Below are positions 24,670 through 34,196 of a stretch of 64,000 nucleotides of DNA, piece by piece; positions within the stretch are counted from its first letter, which is position 1, and every line of letters starts with the position of its first letter. Origin of the DNA: Clostridiales bacterium mt11 (GTDB lineage: Bacteria > Bacillota > Clostridia > Tissierellales > Tepidimicrobiaceae); contig LN874945.1 in assembly GCA_001282665.1 (NCBI GenBank), positions 248,001 through 312,000 on the forward strand, written 5' to 3'. A model generated the notes under the pieces. That model ran no database searches, had not been told where the DNA came from, and saw only the letters and a list, made by a program, of their open reading frames with translations. The translations under genes were made by a program, and so were the position numbers.

Positions 24670-26622
24670 ATGTTATTATCTCGCGAGAAAAAGATAATAA
24701 AGTTGCTCTATGAAGAACCTAGGTACTTTACAACTTATGAAATATCTCTTTTATTAGAGGTAAGTCCAAGGACAGTAAAATCTGATATAAAAGGAATAAA
24801 TGAAGCTATAAAAAAAGAAGGATGTTATATTGAAACAAAAACCAATTATGGTGTAAGATTAATTTTTAATGAGTCTGGAAAAAAGTTTTTAGAGAAACTT
24901 TTGTTTAATGGAAACTATGTGTCCCCTTCTGTACCAGATGTAAGAAAATATTGGGTAGCAAAGATGATATTAGATATGGATGACTTTATATCCATTGAAA
25001 GTATATCTGAAACGTTTTTTGTAAGCAAAGGTACTATTGGAAATGATTTAAATGAATTGTTAACTTTCTTTCAGAGTTATGATCTTAAATTAGTAAAGAA
25101 AGCAAAATACGGAGTAAAAATTGTTGGAGAAGAAAAACAACTTAGAATAGCTACAGCAGATATTATAAAGAAGCTTTTCAATAATCAGAATAATATTTCA
25201 ATAGATAGACTGAAAAGGTTTTTTCCAAGAATAGATTTAGACAAGGTGGAAGAAGTTATCAAGTCTGCCGAAGAAAGGTTTTCTTTTATACTATCAGATA
25301 TTGCGTTTAATGAATTGCTTATACAAATAGCTATAACAATTGATCGTATCAATCAAAACCACAATATTCAGATTGAAAACTACGATTATAAGTTGTTTGA
25401 GTATGAAAAAGAATGGGAAATAAACAATTTTATTACTACTAAAATTGAAAAAAGTTTGTCTATTCACTTAGATGAATTTGAAAAAGGGTATATTCTAATC
25501 CATTTGTTAGGGGCGAATATACAGTGTGAATTAGATTTACTAGAAGTTGATATGGAATCTTGTGAAGATTTAGATACAGGATTATATGCAGCTATGCTTG
25601 AAGCAATAAATGAGACTAGCTTGGCTTTTAACTTTGATTTTATTCATGATGAAAAGTTAATTTCTGCTTTATTTTTACATCTGAAGGCTATGTTTAATCG
25701 TTTAAATCATGGAATAAGTATAAATAATCCTTTATTAGATATGTTGAAAAAAAGCCATTTATTTGAATATGAAATGGCAGCTTATTTAATAGACTCTCTG
25801 ATGGAAAATTACAAATTAAAAATTAACGAAGATGAAATAGGATACGTAGCACTACATATTGCTGCATCAGTAGAAAGGTATAAGATTAAGAACAAATATA
25901 AAGAACGTATAAGAGTTATTATTGTTTGTACCACAGGTTTTGGAACTAGTCAATATATGAAGGCTAGAATTCAAGGTTGTTTTCCTTATGTTTTTATTAG
26001 AAAGATACTACCCATTAATAAGGCTAAAACAGAAATATCTTCAGATGAAGTTGATTTTGTGTTATCTACAGTTCCTTTGACAATAGATGGTGTAGATGTT
26101 ATTAATATATCACCTTTGTTAAATGATAAAGACATTAACTTAATTAAAACTAAGATAAACAATATTGATGTAAAAGAAAGAAAGTTTGAATCAAATAAAA
26201 TAATAAAGCTATTTGTAAATGAGGAAATATCTATATTCAAATGTGATTGTAGAACAAGAAATGAAGTAATACAATTACTAGGCACGAGAATGATAGAGAA
26301 GAAATATGTAGATGAAAGTTTTATTTCATCTGTATTTGATAGGGAAAATGTTTCAACAACTGCTATAGGCTCTCTATTAGCTATTCCTCATGCCTTTGAG
26401 GGACATGTATTGAAACAAGGAATTGGGATTATGACTTTAAAGAAACCTATTGACTGGGGAGAAAATAAAGTACAAATAATACTGATGTTGAGTATTGATA
26501 GTAAAACACAAAACCAATTCGAAGAATTATTTACAGAAGTAGTCAATATTGCAAAACAACCAACCTTAATCAAAGAAATATTAGAAATAGATAATTTTGA
26601 GGATCTTGTTAACGTTATTTAG
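24670..26622 (+). CDS. PRD-domain regulator of the fructose-type PTS
   Basis: 650 aa. HTH (1-60, YFTTYEISLLLEVSPRTVKSDI), Mga HTH (about 90-160), PRD1 (about 185-280, ILIHLLGANI), PRD2 (about 290-400, LFLHLKAM and VALHIAASVE), EIIB-like (about 413-500, IIVCTTGFGTSQYM), EIIA-like (about 515-650, LLAIPHAFEGH). The active Cys and His are present, so it can be tuned by PTS phosphorylation. It heads the operon EIIA-EIIB-EIIC-aldolase and is its presumed activator. SD AAAGGTGATTAT. Confidence 0.9.
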   Translation: MLLSREKKIIKLLYEEPRYFTTYEISLLLEVSPRTVKSDIKGINEAIKKEGCYIETKTNYGVRLIFNESGKKFLEKLLFNGNYVSPSVPDVRKYWVAKMILDMDDFISIESISETFFVSKGTIGNDLNELLTFFQSYDLKLVKKAKYGVKIVGEEKQLRIATADIIKKLFNNQNNISIDRLKRFFPRIDLDKVEEVIKSAEERFSFILSDIAFNELLIQIAITIDRINQNHNIQIENYDYKLFEYEKEWEINNFITTKIEKSLSIHLDEFEKGYILIHLLGANIQCELDLLEVDMESCEDLDTGLYAAMLEAINETSLAFNFDFIHDEKLISALFLHLKAMFNRLNHGISINNPLLDMLKKSHLFEYEMAAYLIDSLMENYKLKINEDEIGYVALHIAASVERYKIKNKYKERIRVIIVCTTGFGTSQYMKARIQGCFPYVFIRKILPINKAKTEISSDEVDFVLSTVPLTIDGVDVINISPLLNDKDINLIKTKINNIDVKERKFESNKIIKLFVNEEISIFKCDCRTRNEVIQLLGTRMIEKKYVDESFISSVFDRENVSTTAIGSLLAIPHAFEGHVLKQGIGIMTLKKPIDWGENKVQIILMLSIDSKTQNQFEELFTEVVNIAKQPTLIKEILEIDNFEDLVNVI

Positions 26623-26634
26623 GAGGAAAATATT

Positions 26635-27093
26635 ATGGATTTGTGTTCGTTAATAGACAAACGATTAATCGCATTTAATTTTGATGGAAAAGATAAAGAA
26701 GATATTATAAAAAGAATAGCTGAATTGATGTTCAATTCAGATAAGATTACGGATAAGGCTAAATATGTAGAAGGGGTTTTTAAAAGAGAATCAGAGTGTT
26801 CGACGGGAATTGGTATGGGAGTAGCTATTCCCCATTGTAGAAGCGAAGTCGTTACAGAACCATGCTTTTCCCTTGTCAAATTAAAAAATGAAGTTGAATG
26901 GGATTCTTTTGATGGTAAACTTGTATCCTACGTGATTATGTTAGCTGCTCCTATTGATGCAAACAGTGAGTTTTTAAAACTGTTATCTTCATTATCCTAC
27001 AATCTAATGGATGATGATTTTAGAGAAAGTTTGATTAACGCTTCAACAATTGAAGAAATAGAATTATTGTTCAAAGAGAAAGGAGAGAATTAA
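26635..27093 (+). CDS. PTS system EIIA, fructose type
   Basis: 152 aa. Phosphorylated on the His in GVAIPHCRSEVV (about residue 64) by HPr and passes phosphate to EIIB. Typical fold motifs KYVEGVFKRESECSTGIGMG and LSSLSYNLMDDDFRESL are seen. SD AGGAGGAAAATATT. 12 bp after the regulator and 1 bp before EIIB. Confidence 0.92.
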   Translation: MDLCSLIDKRLIAFNFDGKDKEDIIKRIAELMFNSDKITDKAKYVEGVFKRESECSTGIGMGVAIPHCRSEVVTEPCFSLVKLKNEVEWDSFDGKLVSYVIMLAAPIDANSEFLKLLSSLSYNLMDDDFRESLINASTIEEIELLFKEKGEN

Positions 27094-27094
27094 T

Positions 27095-27403
27095 ATGTAT
27101 ATTTTAGCCGTTACAAGTTGTCCAGTAGGTATAGCTCATACTTATATGGCAGCAGCAAATCTACAAAAAGCAGCAAAGAAAAGAAATGTGGAGATTAAGA
27201 TAGAAACTCAAGGTGCTCAAGGATTAGAAAATAAAATTACAGAAGAAGATGTAAAGAGAGCAGATGGAGCAATTATTGCCAGCGATATAAAGATAAAATT
27301 CCCAGAACGTTTTGATGATATACCAGTTCTTGAATGTAAAGTTCAAGAAGCAGTAAAAGATGGATTAGGAATACTTGATGAATTATTGGAGGCGATTAGT
27401 TAA
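27095..27403 (+). CDS. PTS system EIIB, fructose type
   Basis: 102 aa. Phosphocysteine motif AVTSCPVGIAHTYMAAANL (Cys9), then VEIKIETQGAQGLENKIT, typical of FruA/FrvB/FrwB EIIB. SD AAAGGAGAGAAT. Stop overlaps the EIIC start by one base (TAATG). Confidence 0.94.
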   Translation: MYILAVTSCPVGIAHTYMAAANLQKAAKKRNVEIKIETQGAQGLENKITEEDVKRADGAIIASDIKIKFPERFDDIPVLECKVQEAVKDGLGILDELLEAIS

Positions 27404-28443
27404 TGGCTGTTATCGAGAGGAAAGCTGGTAAAAAAATATCTAAAACCGAAAAAATTAAATCATCTTTTTTAACAGGTACTTCCTATATGATTCCTGTAAT
27501 CGTTGCGGGAGGTGTAATTCAAGCTGTTGCAAAGGCAATTGGGGGCTATGATGTTGCCAATAATCCAGATACCTTCGCATACTTGATAAATCAAATTGGA
27601 GCTTGTGCATTCTTCTTTGCAGTTCCTGTTCTATGTGCATCTATAGCTTATACTATCGGTGATCGTCCAGCAATTGGACCAGGATTAGCTATTGGTTATC
27701 TTGCCAACCAAATTAATGCAGGATTTGTTGGTGGGTTAATTGGAGGATTTGCAGTAGGATACTTGATTGCATGGATAAAAAAATGGAAGGTTCCAAATTG
27801 GATGACAGGTATTATGCCTATATTAGTTATTCCAGTTTTCAGTACTCTAATAATAGGGGCCATATTCCAGTTTGTAATCGGTCATCCAATTGCCGCCGCC
27901 ATGACTGCATTCCAGAATTGGTTAGCATCATTACAAGGAACATCTAAATTCCTTCTTGGTTCCGTAATGGGTACTTGTTGGGGAATAGATTTTGGAGGAC
28001 CTATTACTAAGACAGCAGCATCTTTTGCTAATGCTTTAAATGCAGATGGAGTTTTTGGGCCTACTGCTGTAAAGATGGCGGCAGGAATGGCTCCACCACT
28101 TGGAATGGCTATTGCAGTATTATTAGCAAAGAAAAAGTTTACACAAGGAGACATTGAAAATGGAAAGGTTGCTGTGCCACTAAGCCTTTGTTATATAACG
28201 GAAGGAGCTATTCCTTTTTATTTAAATGATCCTATTAGAGTATGGTGTGCAACTATTCCTGGATCAGCAATTGCTGGAGGACTTTCCATGGCATTAAATG
28301 TTGAATCCCCAGCTTTACATGGTGGAATATTTGTTGTTCCAATGATGAATAAACCTTTAATATTCTTATTCTGTTTAGGGGTAGGCTCCCTTATAACAGG
28401 CGTTATCTATGCATTAATTAAAAAACCAATTGAAGAATATTAA
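27403..28443 (+). CDS. PTS system EIIC, fructose type
   Basis: 346 aa, about 9-10 membrane helices. FLTGTSYMIPVIVAGGVIQA near residue 23, GDRPAIGPGLAIGYLANQIN near 86, GTCWGIDFGGPITKTAA near 190 and YITEGAIPFYLNDP near 263 are the conserved sugar-site segments. With a class II aldolase downstream, the phosphorylated product is likely a ketose 1-phosphate or bisphosphate. Confidence 0.92.
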   Translation: MAVIERKAGKKISKTEKIKSSFLTGTSYMIPVIVAGGVIQAVAKAIGGYDVANNPDTFAYLINQIGACAFFFAVPVLCASIAYTIGDRPAIGPGLAIGYLANQINAGFVGGLIGGFAVGYLIAWIKKWKVPNWMTGIMPILVIPVFSTLIIGAIFQFVIGHPIAAAMTAFQNWLASLQGTSKFLLGSVMGTCWGIDFGGPITKTAASFANALNADGVFGPTAVKMAAGMAPPLGMAIAVLLAKKKFTQGDIENGKVAVPLSLCYITEGAIPFYLNDPIRVWCATIPGSAIAGGLSMALNVESPALHGGIFVVPMMNKPLIFLFCLGVGSLITGVIYALIKKPIEEY

Positions 28444-28492
28444 TCTTTTAGGAGTAAATTAAATTTTATGATAAATGAAAGGACTTATGAAA

Positions 28493-29377
28493 ATGTATGT
28501 ATCAATGAAATCTATTTTACAAAACGCTCATGAAGGTAACTATGCAGTAATGGCAATCAACTGTGTAAATATGGAAACAACTAAAGCAATTATAGAAGCA
28601 GCAGAGGAAGAACATTCAGCTGTAATTATCAATGTATCTCCACGCCAAATGAAAGCTCATACTCCTGGGGATATTTTAGTATCAATGGTGAAAAGCTTAG
28701 CTTTGAAAGCAAGTGTACCTATCGCTTTAAATTTAGATCATGGCGGAGATTACGAAGATTTAGTTAAAGTAATGGAATACGGTTTTTCAAGTGTAATGAT
28801 AGATGCATCTAAATATCCATTTGAGGAAAATGTAGCACGTACTCAAACTATAGTTAGTATTGCTCATGGAATGGGACTTTCCGTAGAAGGTGAGTTAGGA
28901 CATGTTGGAATAGCTAATGAAGGGGATAATGCAAAAGAAGATTTATATACTAACCCTAGCCAAGCCAAAGAATTTGTAGAGAGGACGAAAGTGGATTGTT
29001 TAGCAGTAGCAATAGGAACAGCTCACGGAAGTTATCCAGATAACTTTACTCCAAAATTAGATTTTAATCGTTTAAAAGAATTAAAAGAAACATTACAAAT
29101 ACCTCTTGCTCTACATGGAGGTTCTGGTGCAGGTGAAGAAAATATTAAAAAGGTGGTTTCTTTAGGAATCAATAAAATCAATGTATGTACTGATGCCTTT
29201 AAAGTTGCTAGACAAGCTATGGTAGCTGCAGCCAAAGAAAACCCTAATATCGATTATATGGATATTTGTATGACTGCACAAAATGCAATGAAAGAATTTA
29301 TTAAAAAATATATGAGATTAATAGGTTCAAGCAATCGCTATACCTTTGAAAAGAGTACAATGGGATATTTAGATTAA
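28493..29377 (+). CDS. Class II ketose-bisphosphate aldolase
   Basis: 294 aa from ATG 28493 (AAAGGA at 28478-28483; earlier in-frame ATGs at 28475 and 28487 overlap or crowd the SD). Zinc and catalytic residues: ALNLDHGGDYEDLV near residue 78, EGELGHVG near 129, GTAHGSYP near 177, ALHGGSGAGEENIKK near 202, INKINVCTDAFK near 223. Cleaves fructose- or tagatose-type (bis)phosphates to triose phosphates. It completes a PTS-plus-aldolase catabolic operon. No sugar-phosphate kinase gene is in the operon. Confidence 0.92.
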   Translation: MYVSMKSILQNAHEGNYAVMAINCVNMETTKAIIEAAEEEHSAVIINVSPRQMKAHTPGDILVSMVKSLALKASVPIALNLDHGGDYEDLVKVMEYGFSSVMIDASKYPFEENVARTQTIVSIAHGMGLSVEGELGHVGIANEGDNAKEDLYTNPSQAKEFVERTKVDCLAVAIGTAHGSYPDNFTPKLDFNRLKELKETLQIPLALHGGSGAGEENIKKVVSLGINKINVCTDAFKVARQAMVAAAKENPNIDYMDICMTAQNAMKEFIKKYMRLIGSSNRYTFEKSTMGYLD

Positions 29378-29415
29378 ATTTTCTTTTAATAAAGAAAAGA
29401 CATTCTGTATATTGA

Positions 29416-29452
29416 GATGAAAGCCGGATAATGAATATTACCGGCTTTCATC
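29416..29452 (+). terminator. Terminator of the fructose-type PTS operon
   Basis: GATGAAAGCCGG (29416-29427) pairs with CCGGCTTTCATC (29441-29452); the inner AAT/ATT extends it. Confidence 0.75.
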
Positions 29453-29504
29453 TATGAACTTTATATGAATAAGATATCTATATTTAATGCTAGGAGAATA
29501 TGAA

Positions 29505-30710
29505 ATGGATGAACTAAAAAGAGAAAGATTGTTAATGATGATTTCAGGAGCATTTATTATAGCATTTACTGGTTTCCCTCATATGTGGTCAATTTATCAG
29601 CCTTATATTATAAAAGAAATTAGGTGGTCAGTTGGACCATCGACAATAAGTTTTTATTTAGCCATTGTATTTTTTGTTGTAGGAAACATTATAGGAGGAC
29701 GGGTTCAAGATAAGTTTTCTCCTAGAATAGTCATACTTATAGGTGGACTCTTGTTTTCAGGAGGTCTTTTTTTATGTACTACAGTTACATCAAATTTTCC
29801 TATGGCTATGTATCTGTATTATGGAATTATGCAGGGTTTTGGTACTGGTGCAGTATATGCTTCAGTGCTTACTTCTGCTCAAAAATGGTTTCCAAATAGA
29901 ACGGGATTCGCATCAGGAGCCATTATTGCTTCTAATGGTTTAGCAGGGTTCTTTATAGCTCCTTTTAGTAAATATATGCTAAAATCATATGGAGTAAATC
30001 CAGCTTTTACTGTTTTTTCTATTATCATTACAGTTGCTTGGATACTAGCTTTTATATTTGTAAAAAATCCTCCCAGTGGATATATGGAAGGCTCTAATTA
30101 TTTAAAAGTCGTAAGTAAAGAACATAGACAATGTACTACAAAAGAAATGTTAAAAAGTAAAAAATATTATTTACTTGCATTTTCTATGATGTGTTCTTTA
30201 TTAGCCTATTTTGCTATATCGCCTATATCTCAAATCTTACAGATATCTAGAAATGTACCTGAAAATATTGCAGTAATGGCAATTATGATCGGTTCTTTGG
30301 CTAATGCCTCTGCTAGGTTAATTATACCAACATTAAGCGATAAAATAGGGAGAATTAAATGCCTTTTCTTTCTAGTATTTATATCCCTTGTTTCCACAGG
30401 TTTACTTATTGTACCCGGTTCTTATACGACAACTGTAGCTATAATAGCCATATATTTTTGCTATGGTGGAATTTTAGGAATCTATCCATCTTTGACTACT
30501 GCTTTATTTGGAGCTAAACATGGCGGAGAAAATTATGGATATGTGATGATAGGACTTGGAATAGCTTCCGTATTGTCCCCCATACTTTCAGCCATAATTC
30601 CTATGGATTTATTTAATGGGAAAGGATTATTTACCCTTATAGGAATTGTGGAATCTATTAGTATTATATTGGTTAAAAGGTTGGAGAAAGAATTGAATGT
30701 TTCTATTTAA
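29505..30710 (+). CDS. MFS transporter, oxalate/formate-antiporter-like (OFA)
   Basis: 401 aa from ATG 29505, 12 predicted helices. OFA-type features: MWSIYQPYIIKEIRWSVGPS in helix 1-2, GNIIGGRVQDKFSPR in the 2-3 loop, GFGTGAVYASVLTSAQKWFPNRTGFASGAI (located by WFPNRTG near residue 131), and DKIGRIK in the 8-9 loop. Transports a carboxylate, identity unknown. TAGGAG is 10 nt from the chosen ATG; an ATG at 29487 lacks an SD. Monocistronic. Confidence 0.85.
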   Translation: MDELKRERLLMMISGAFIIAFTGFPHMWSIYQPYIIKEIRWSVGPSTISFYLAIVFFVVGNIIGGRVQDKFSPRIVILIGGLLFSGGLFLCTTVTSNFPMAMYLYYGIMQGFGTGAVYASVLTSAQKWFPNRTGFASGAIIASNGLAGFFIAPFSKYMLKSYGVNPAFTVFSIIITVAWILAFIFVKNPPSGYMEGSNYLKVVSKEHRQCTTKEMLKSKKYYLLAFSMMCSLLAYFAISPISQILQISRNVPENIAVMAIMIGSLANASARLIIPTLSDKIGRIKCLFFLVFISLVSTGLLIVPGSYTTTVAIIAIYFCYGGILGIYPSLTTALFGAKHGGENYGYVMIGLGIASVLSPILSAIIPMDLFNGKGLFTLIGIVESISIILVKRLEKELNVSI

Positions 30711-30746
30711 AAAAAATGAGGCTCTAAAATTAGAGCCTCATTTTTT
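30711..30746. terminator. Bidirectional terminator
   Basis: AAAAAATGAGGCTCTA and TAGAGCCTCATTTTTT, perfect 16-bp arms with an AAAT loop; serves the MFS gene and the convergent chemoreceptor. Confidence 0.92.
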
Positions 30747-32547
30747 ATAATATATACTTTTCTAAATCCTCGCTAAACTCCCTTGATACATTTTTAAATT
30801 CTACTATACTTTCTGACATCCTTCTTATTTCATCAGTATAGGTAGATACATTGGCACTTACCTCTTGGCTAGAAGCAGAATTTTCTTCCGCAATAGCAGC
30901 TAAAGACTCGAAGTGATTTGAAATCTCATTCATAGATAGAGCTTCCTTATTCAATTCATTGACTAATTGAATGATTAAATCGGCAACGTTTTGAATAGTA
31001 TCTACGTTATGGCTAGTTTCTAAGGATAAATTAGTTAAACTCTTGTTTTCCTTCTCAAGGACTTTGAATTGCTCTTCAGTATCTTTTACAAATTCATCTA
31101 TTTCCATAACGAAGGATTTTAGTATGTCGTTAATACTTTGAACAGCTTCTTTAGAGCCTTCAGCAAGCTTTCTTATCTCCATAGCTACTACGGTAAAGCC
31201 TCTTCCATATTCACCAGCCCTAGAGGCTTCAATACTAGCATTTAATGCTAATAGATTAGTCTGCTCTGCAATCTTTTCTACAGTCTCCACTATTTCTAAA
31301 ACGTTTTTAGCTCTATCTTGAAGGGTATTTCCCTTTTCCTTTACCTTTGAAAATTCATCTAATACGTTATTTAAACTGTTAGAAGTATACTTTAGATTAT
31401 TAAATCCTTTCTCTATTTGGGAAACGGCAGCTTCTAAATCCTCCTTTCCCTTGTTTTCCTTGTCTGAAATATGGTTTAAAGATTTTATACTGTTATTTAA
31501 ACTATAAGAAGCATTTTCTGTTTCTTCAGCTTGGCTTATAGCTCCATAGGCAACTTGTTCTACGACGCTGGTTATTTCATTAGATGTAATGCTCATCTTT
31601 TTTGATATCTCATTAAACCTATCGGAGAATACATTTAATTCATCTGTGGTTCCTTTATATCCAACGAAATCCGTCTTTATATTAGCTTTAATATGGTTTA
31701 ATCTGTTATTTATATCCTCTAGGAAGTCATTAGTTGAGATATTTCTTTCAAAGGATAGGTCTTTTTTCTCTATTTCTTCAATAGAACTAAAGATGCTCTT
31801 CATAGGTCTTAAAAGACCTTTTCCTACTATAAAAGGTATTATAAAAGAGAGAACCAAAGCAATAGGAGATAGAATATTTCTGTCAATATAATTTGATAAT
31901 ATGGTTATAGGTATCCCCACCAATAATAAAGAAGCTATACCGATTTTAGCTTCAAAGCTTTTGATAAATCCTAAGGAAAGGAATTTGTTGAGCTTATATG
32001 TTTTCTTATTATATATTTCTTGGGGAAAAGTTATAGATACCTTGGTAAAGCCATCTTGTTTCTCTAGTATATCTACTTCGATATCTTCCTTATAATATTT
32101 AGAAGCTCCTTCTAACATACCATGAAAATATCCAAACATACCCCTAGGGGACGAATAGGTCATTGTAGCTTTATTTTTGTCTAAAGGTTCTACATTTAAA
32201 ATTGGAGGTTTAGCTCCAGGAATCCTTTTAGTTACTACCACATGGATATCATACATGGCTTTTAAAAAGGAATATAAATTTTTATACCTAAAAAAAGCAG
32301 GATAATCCTTAGCGAAGGTATATATGTTATCTAATCCAATTTGTCTCCAGATTTCATTAGAATCTTTATTTAAACTACTTGCTATGTAATCAACAAAAGC
32401 CAATGCTCTACTATCTTCAATGTCTTCTGTAGGAGTAAAAACCTTACTAGGATCGATGCCACTTTGGATCAAGGATTTATTAACTAGATCTTCACCAAAT
32501 AAGTTCTTACAAGTCTTTATCCAAGCTGATACGATTGTACCTTTCAA
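30745..32547 (-). CDS. H-NOX heme gas-sensor fused to a methyl-accepting chemotaxis protein
   Basis: 600 aa from TTG 32547. Residues 1-185 are an H-NOX domain beginning MKGTIVSAWIKTCKNLFGED. Numbered from this start, heme-ligand His102 (DIHVVVTKRIPGAKPP), the Y131-S133-R135 propionate clamp (YSSPR) and the distal-pocket W9, N74 and Y140 fall at exactly the positions known in the Thermoanaerobacter H-NOX, which binds O2. Two membrane helices follow (about 207-250), then a HAMP-like linker and an MCP signalling domain with EYGRGFTVVAMEIRKLAEGS. The start is TTG: AAGGAGGAG precedes it, and the earlier ATG at 32589 lies on a TATAAT promoter word. Steers motility by O2 or NO; no che genes are in the window. 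Confidence 0.93.
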   Translation of the reverse strand: MKGTIVSAWIKTCKNLFGEDLVNKSLIQSGIDPSKVFTPTEDIEDSRALAFVDYIASSLNKDSNEIWRQIGLDNIYTFAKDYPAFFRYKNLYSFLKAMYDIHVVVTKRIPGAKPPILNVEPLDKNKATMTYSSPRGMFGYFHGMLEGASKYYKEDIEVDILEKQDGFTKVSITFPQEIYNKKTYKLNKFLSLGFIKSFEAKIGIASLLLVGIPITILSNYIDRNILSPIALVLSFIIPFIVGKGLLRPMKSIFSSIEEIEKKDLSFERNISTNDFLEDINNRLNHIKANIKTDFVGYKGTTDELNVFSDRFNEISKKMSITSNEITSVVEQVAYGAISQAEETENASYSLNNSIKSLNHISDKENKGKEDLEAAVSQIEKGFNNLKYTSNSLNNVLDEFSKVKEKGNTLQDRAKNVLEIVETVEKIAEQTNLLALNASIEASRAGEYGRGFTVVAMEIRKLAEGSKEAVQSINDILKSFVMEIDEFVKDTEEQFKVLEKENKSLTNLSLETSHNVDTIQNVADLIIQLVNELNKEALSMNEISNHFESLAAIAEENSASSQEVSANVSTYTDEIRRMSESIVEFKNVSREFSEDLEKYIL

Positions 32548-32651
32548 AACAATCTCCTCCTTCATATGTACATAATAATTATACCACATTTATCACTTAT
32601 CAATCTTTTTTTCATAATATGTATTAATAACTATAAATAGGGGGTAGAGTT

Positions 32652-34037
32652 GTGGATAGTAGTTTCAATATAAAATATTTCGATAAAGATAAAAACAAAC
32701 AAATGGAATTGCCCCTAGAAAAAATGGTTGGTATGTTATTAGCTTTAGAAATGAATTTTGTTTTTCACATAGAGGCTTTAAAAGCTCAGGCAGTAGTATT
32801 AAGAACAAATCTCCTAAGGTCTAATGGATATTTAGGAAAAAAAGGGCGTATTGAGTTAAATATACAGCCCTTAGAATCATATAAAGATATTTGGAATGAA
32901 GAATATGAAGATAATGTTAAAAAAATAAATATGGCAGTAAAGGAAACAGAGGGTATTGTAATTACATTTGAAGGCAAACCCATTGATGCAAAATATCAAA
33001 TAGCTTGTGGAGGTAGTACAGAAAACTCAGAAAATGTTATAGATAATCAAGTGACATATCTTCGCCGTGTCCTATGTAATTATTGTATGGATTCTCCTTA
33101 CTGGAAAAATGAAAAGAATTTTAGCATGGAAGAAATAGAGGAGCTGTTGAAAGTAAAACTTCCCAAAGCCGACATAGATTTGAATTCAGAGATATCAGGC
33201 TTTATGGAAGAAATAGAAAGAGATGAACAGGGTAGGGTGTTATCAATAAAGGTAGGAGATAAAAGTTTTCGTGGCAAAGAGCTTAAAGAGCTTTTAGATT
33301 TAAATTCTACTAGATTCAGTGTATTTCCTACAGCTGTTAAATTTGTATCTAGAGGAAAAGGTCATGGATTAGGACTTTGCCAATATGGAGCAGAAAAAAT
33401 GGCAACTGAAGGGGCTACCTTTATGGAGATATTAAAATACTATTACACTGGAGTGGAAATAAAGAAGATTCAGCTTCCATGTATTAAAAATCCTCTTTTT
33501 GGTAAGAAATTAGTAATAGATCCCGGTCATGGTGGAGAAGATAAAGGATATGTAGGAGAAAAGTTAGGATTGATGGAGAAGGATATAGTTCTTGATATAT
33601 CGCTGAAATTGAAGGTAGAATTAGAACGATTAGGGGCTACTGTTTATTTAACTAGAGAAAAAGACGAAAAGGTTTTAGTTACAGAAAGGGCAGAGATAGC
33701 CAACCATCTCTATCCAGATTTTTTTATAAGTTTTCATATGGATTATTATCCTAATTCCAATATGAAGGGTTATGAGATGTTTTATTTTAGAAGTGATACA
33801 GAAAGCCAAGTATTAGGCTCATTTATTTTAAAAAACTTAAAAGAAAAACATATACCATCGAGAGGTATTAAAGAAGGAAGCTTTTATATTTTTAGAGGAA
33901 TAAACGTAAGCTCTTTATTAATAGAGCTTGGGTATTTGTCGAATATTGAAGAAGAAGTTAACTTTAAAGATGAAGATTATAAAAATGCGATAGTTGAAGG
34001 AATAAAAAATGGGATTTTAGAATATTTTGAAAATTAA
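32652..34037 (+). CDS. SpoIID-like transglycosylase fused to an Amidase_3 domain
   Basis: 461 aa. Residues 1-278: SpoIID/LytB domain with the catalytic Glu in HIEALKAQAVVLRTN (E41), CGGSTENSENV, LCNYC and GHGLGLCQYGAEKMA. Residues about 285-461: zinc amidase with LVIDPGHGGEDKGYVGE, FISFHMDYYPNS and the catalytic Glu of LLIELGYLSN. In sporulation SpoIIP (amidase) strips stem peptides and SpoIID then cuts the bare glycan; here both activities are joined in one chain. No signal peptide or membrane helix is present, which is odd for wall enzymes. GTG start after AGGGGGTAGAGTT. No clear terminator separates it from the veg promoters. Confidence 0.88.
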   Translation: MDSSFNIKYFDKDKNKQMELPLEKMVGMLLALEMNFVFHIEALKAQAVVLRTNLLRSNGYLGKKGRIELNIQPLESYKDIWNEEYEDNVKKINMAVKETEGIVITFEGKPIDAKYQIACGGSTENSENVIDNQVTYLRRVLCNYCMDSPYWKNEKNFSMEEIEELLKVKLPKADIDLNSEISGFMEEIERDEQGRVLSIKVGDKSFRGKELKELLDLNSTRFSVFPTAVKFVSRGKGHGLGLCQYGAEKMATEGATFMEILKYYYTGVEIKKIQLPCIKNPLFGKKLVIDPGHGGEDKGYVGEKLGLMEKDIVLDISLKLKVELERLGATVYLTREKDEKVLVTERAEIANHLYPDFFISFHMDYYPNSNMKGYEMFYFRSDTESQVLGSFILKNLKEKHIPSRGIKEGSFYIFRGINVSSLLIELGYLSNIEEEVNFKDEDYKNAIVEGIKNGILEYFEN

Positions 34038-34054
34038 TAAATCGTTTTAAATAA

Positions 34055-34123
34055 TTGACAAAAAATCATATTCGTAGTATAATAATTTATTAATTTGACA
34101 TAAGAATCAAATTATGATATAAT
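34055..34123 (+). promoter_or_regulatory. Tandem sigma-A promoters of veg
   Basis: P1: TTGACA (34055-34060), 17 bp, TATAAT (34078-34083). P2: TTGACA (34095-34100), 17 bp, TATAAT (34118-34123). Two perfect consensus promoters 40 bp apart predict very high expression, as known for Bacillus veg. Confidence 0.92.
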
Positions 34124-34196
34124 TTACCCATGAGTGTCCCTTTACACTCCTTCTGCCCCCGAAGTTCAGGGGAGAACTTAATGGAAGGTGGTTACT

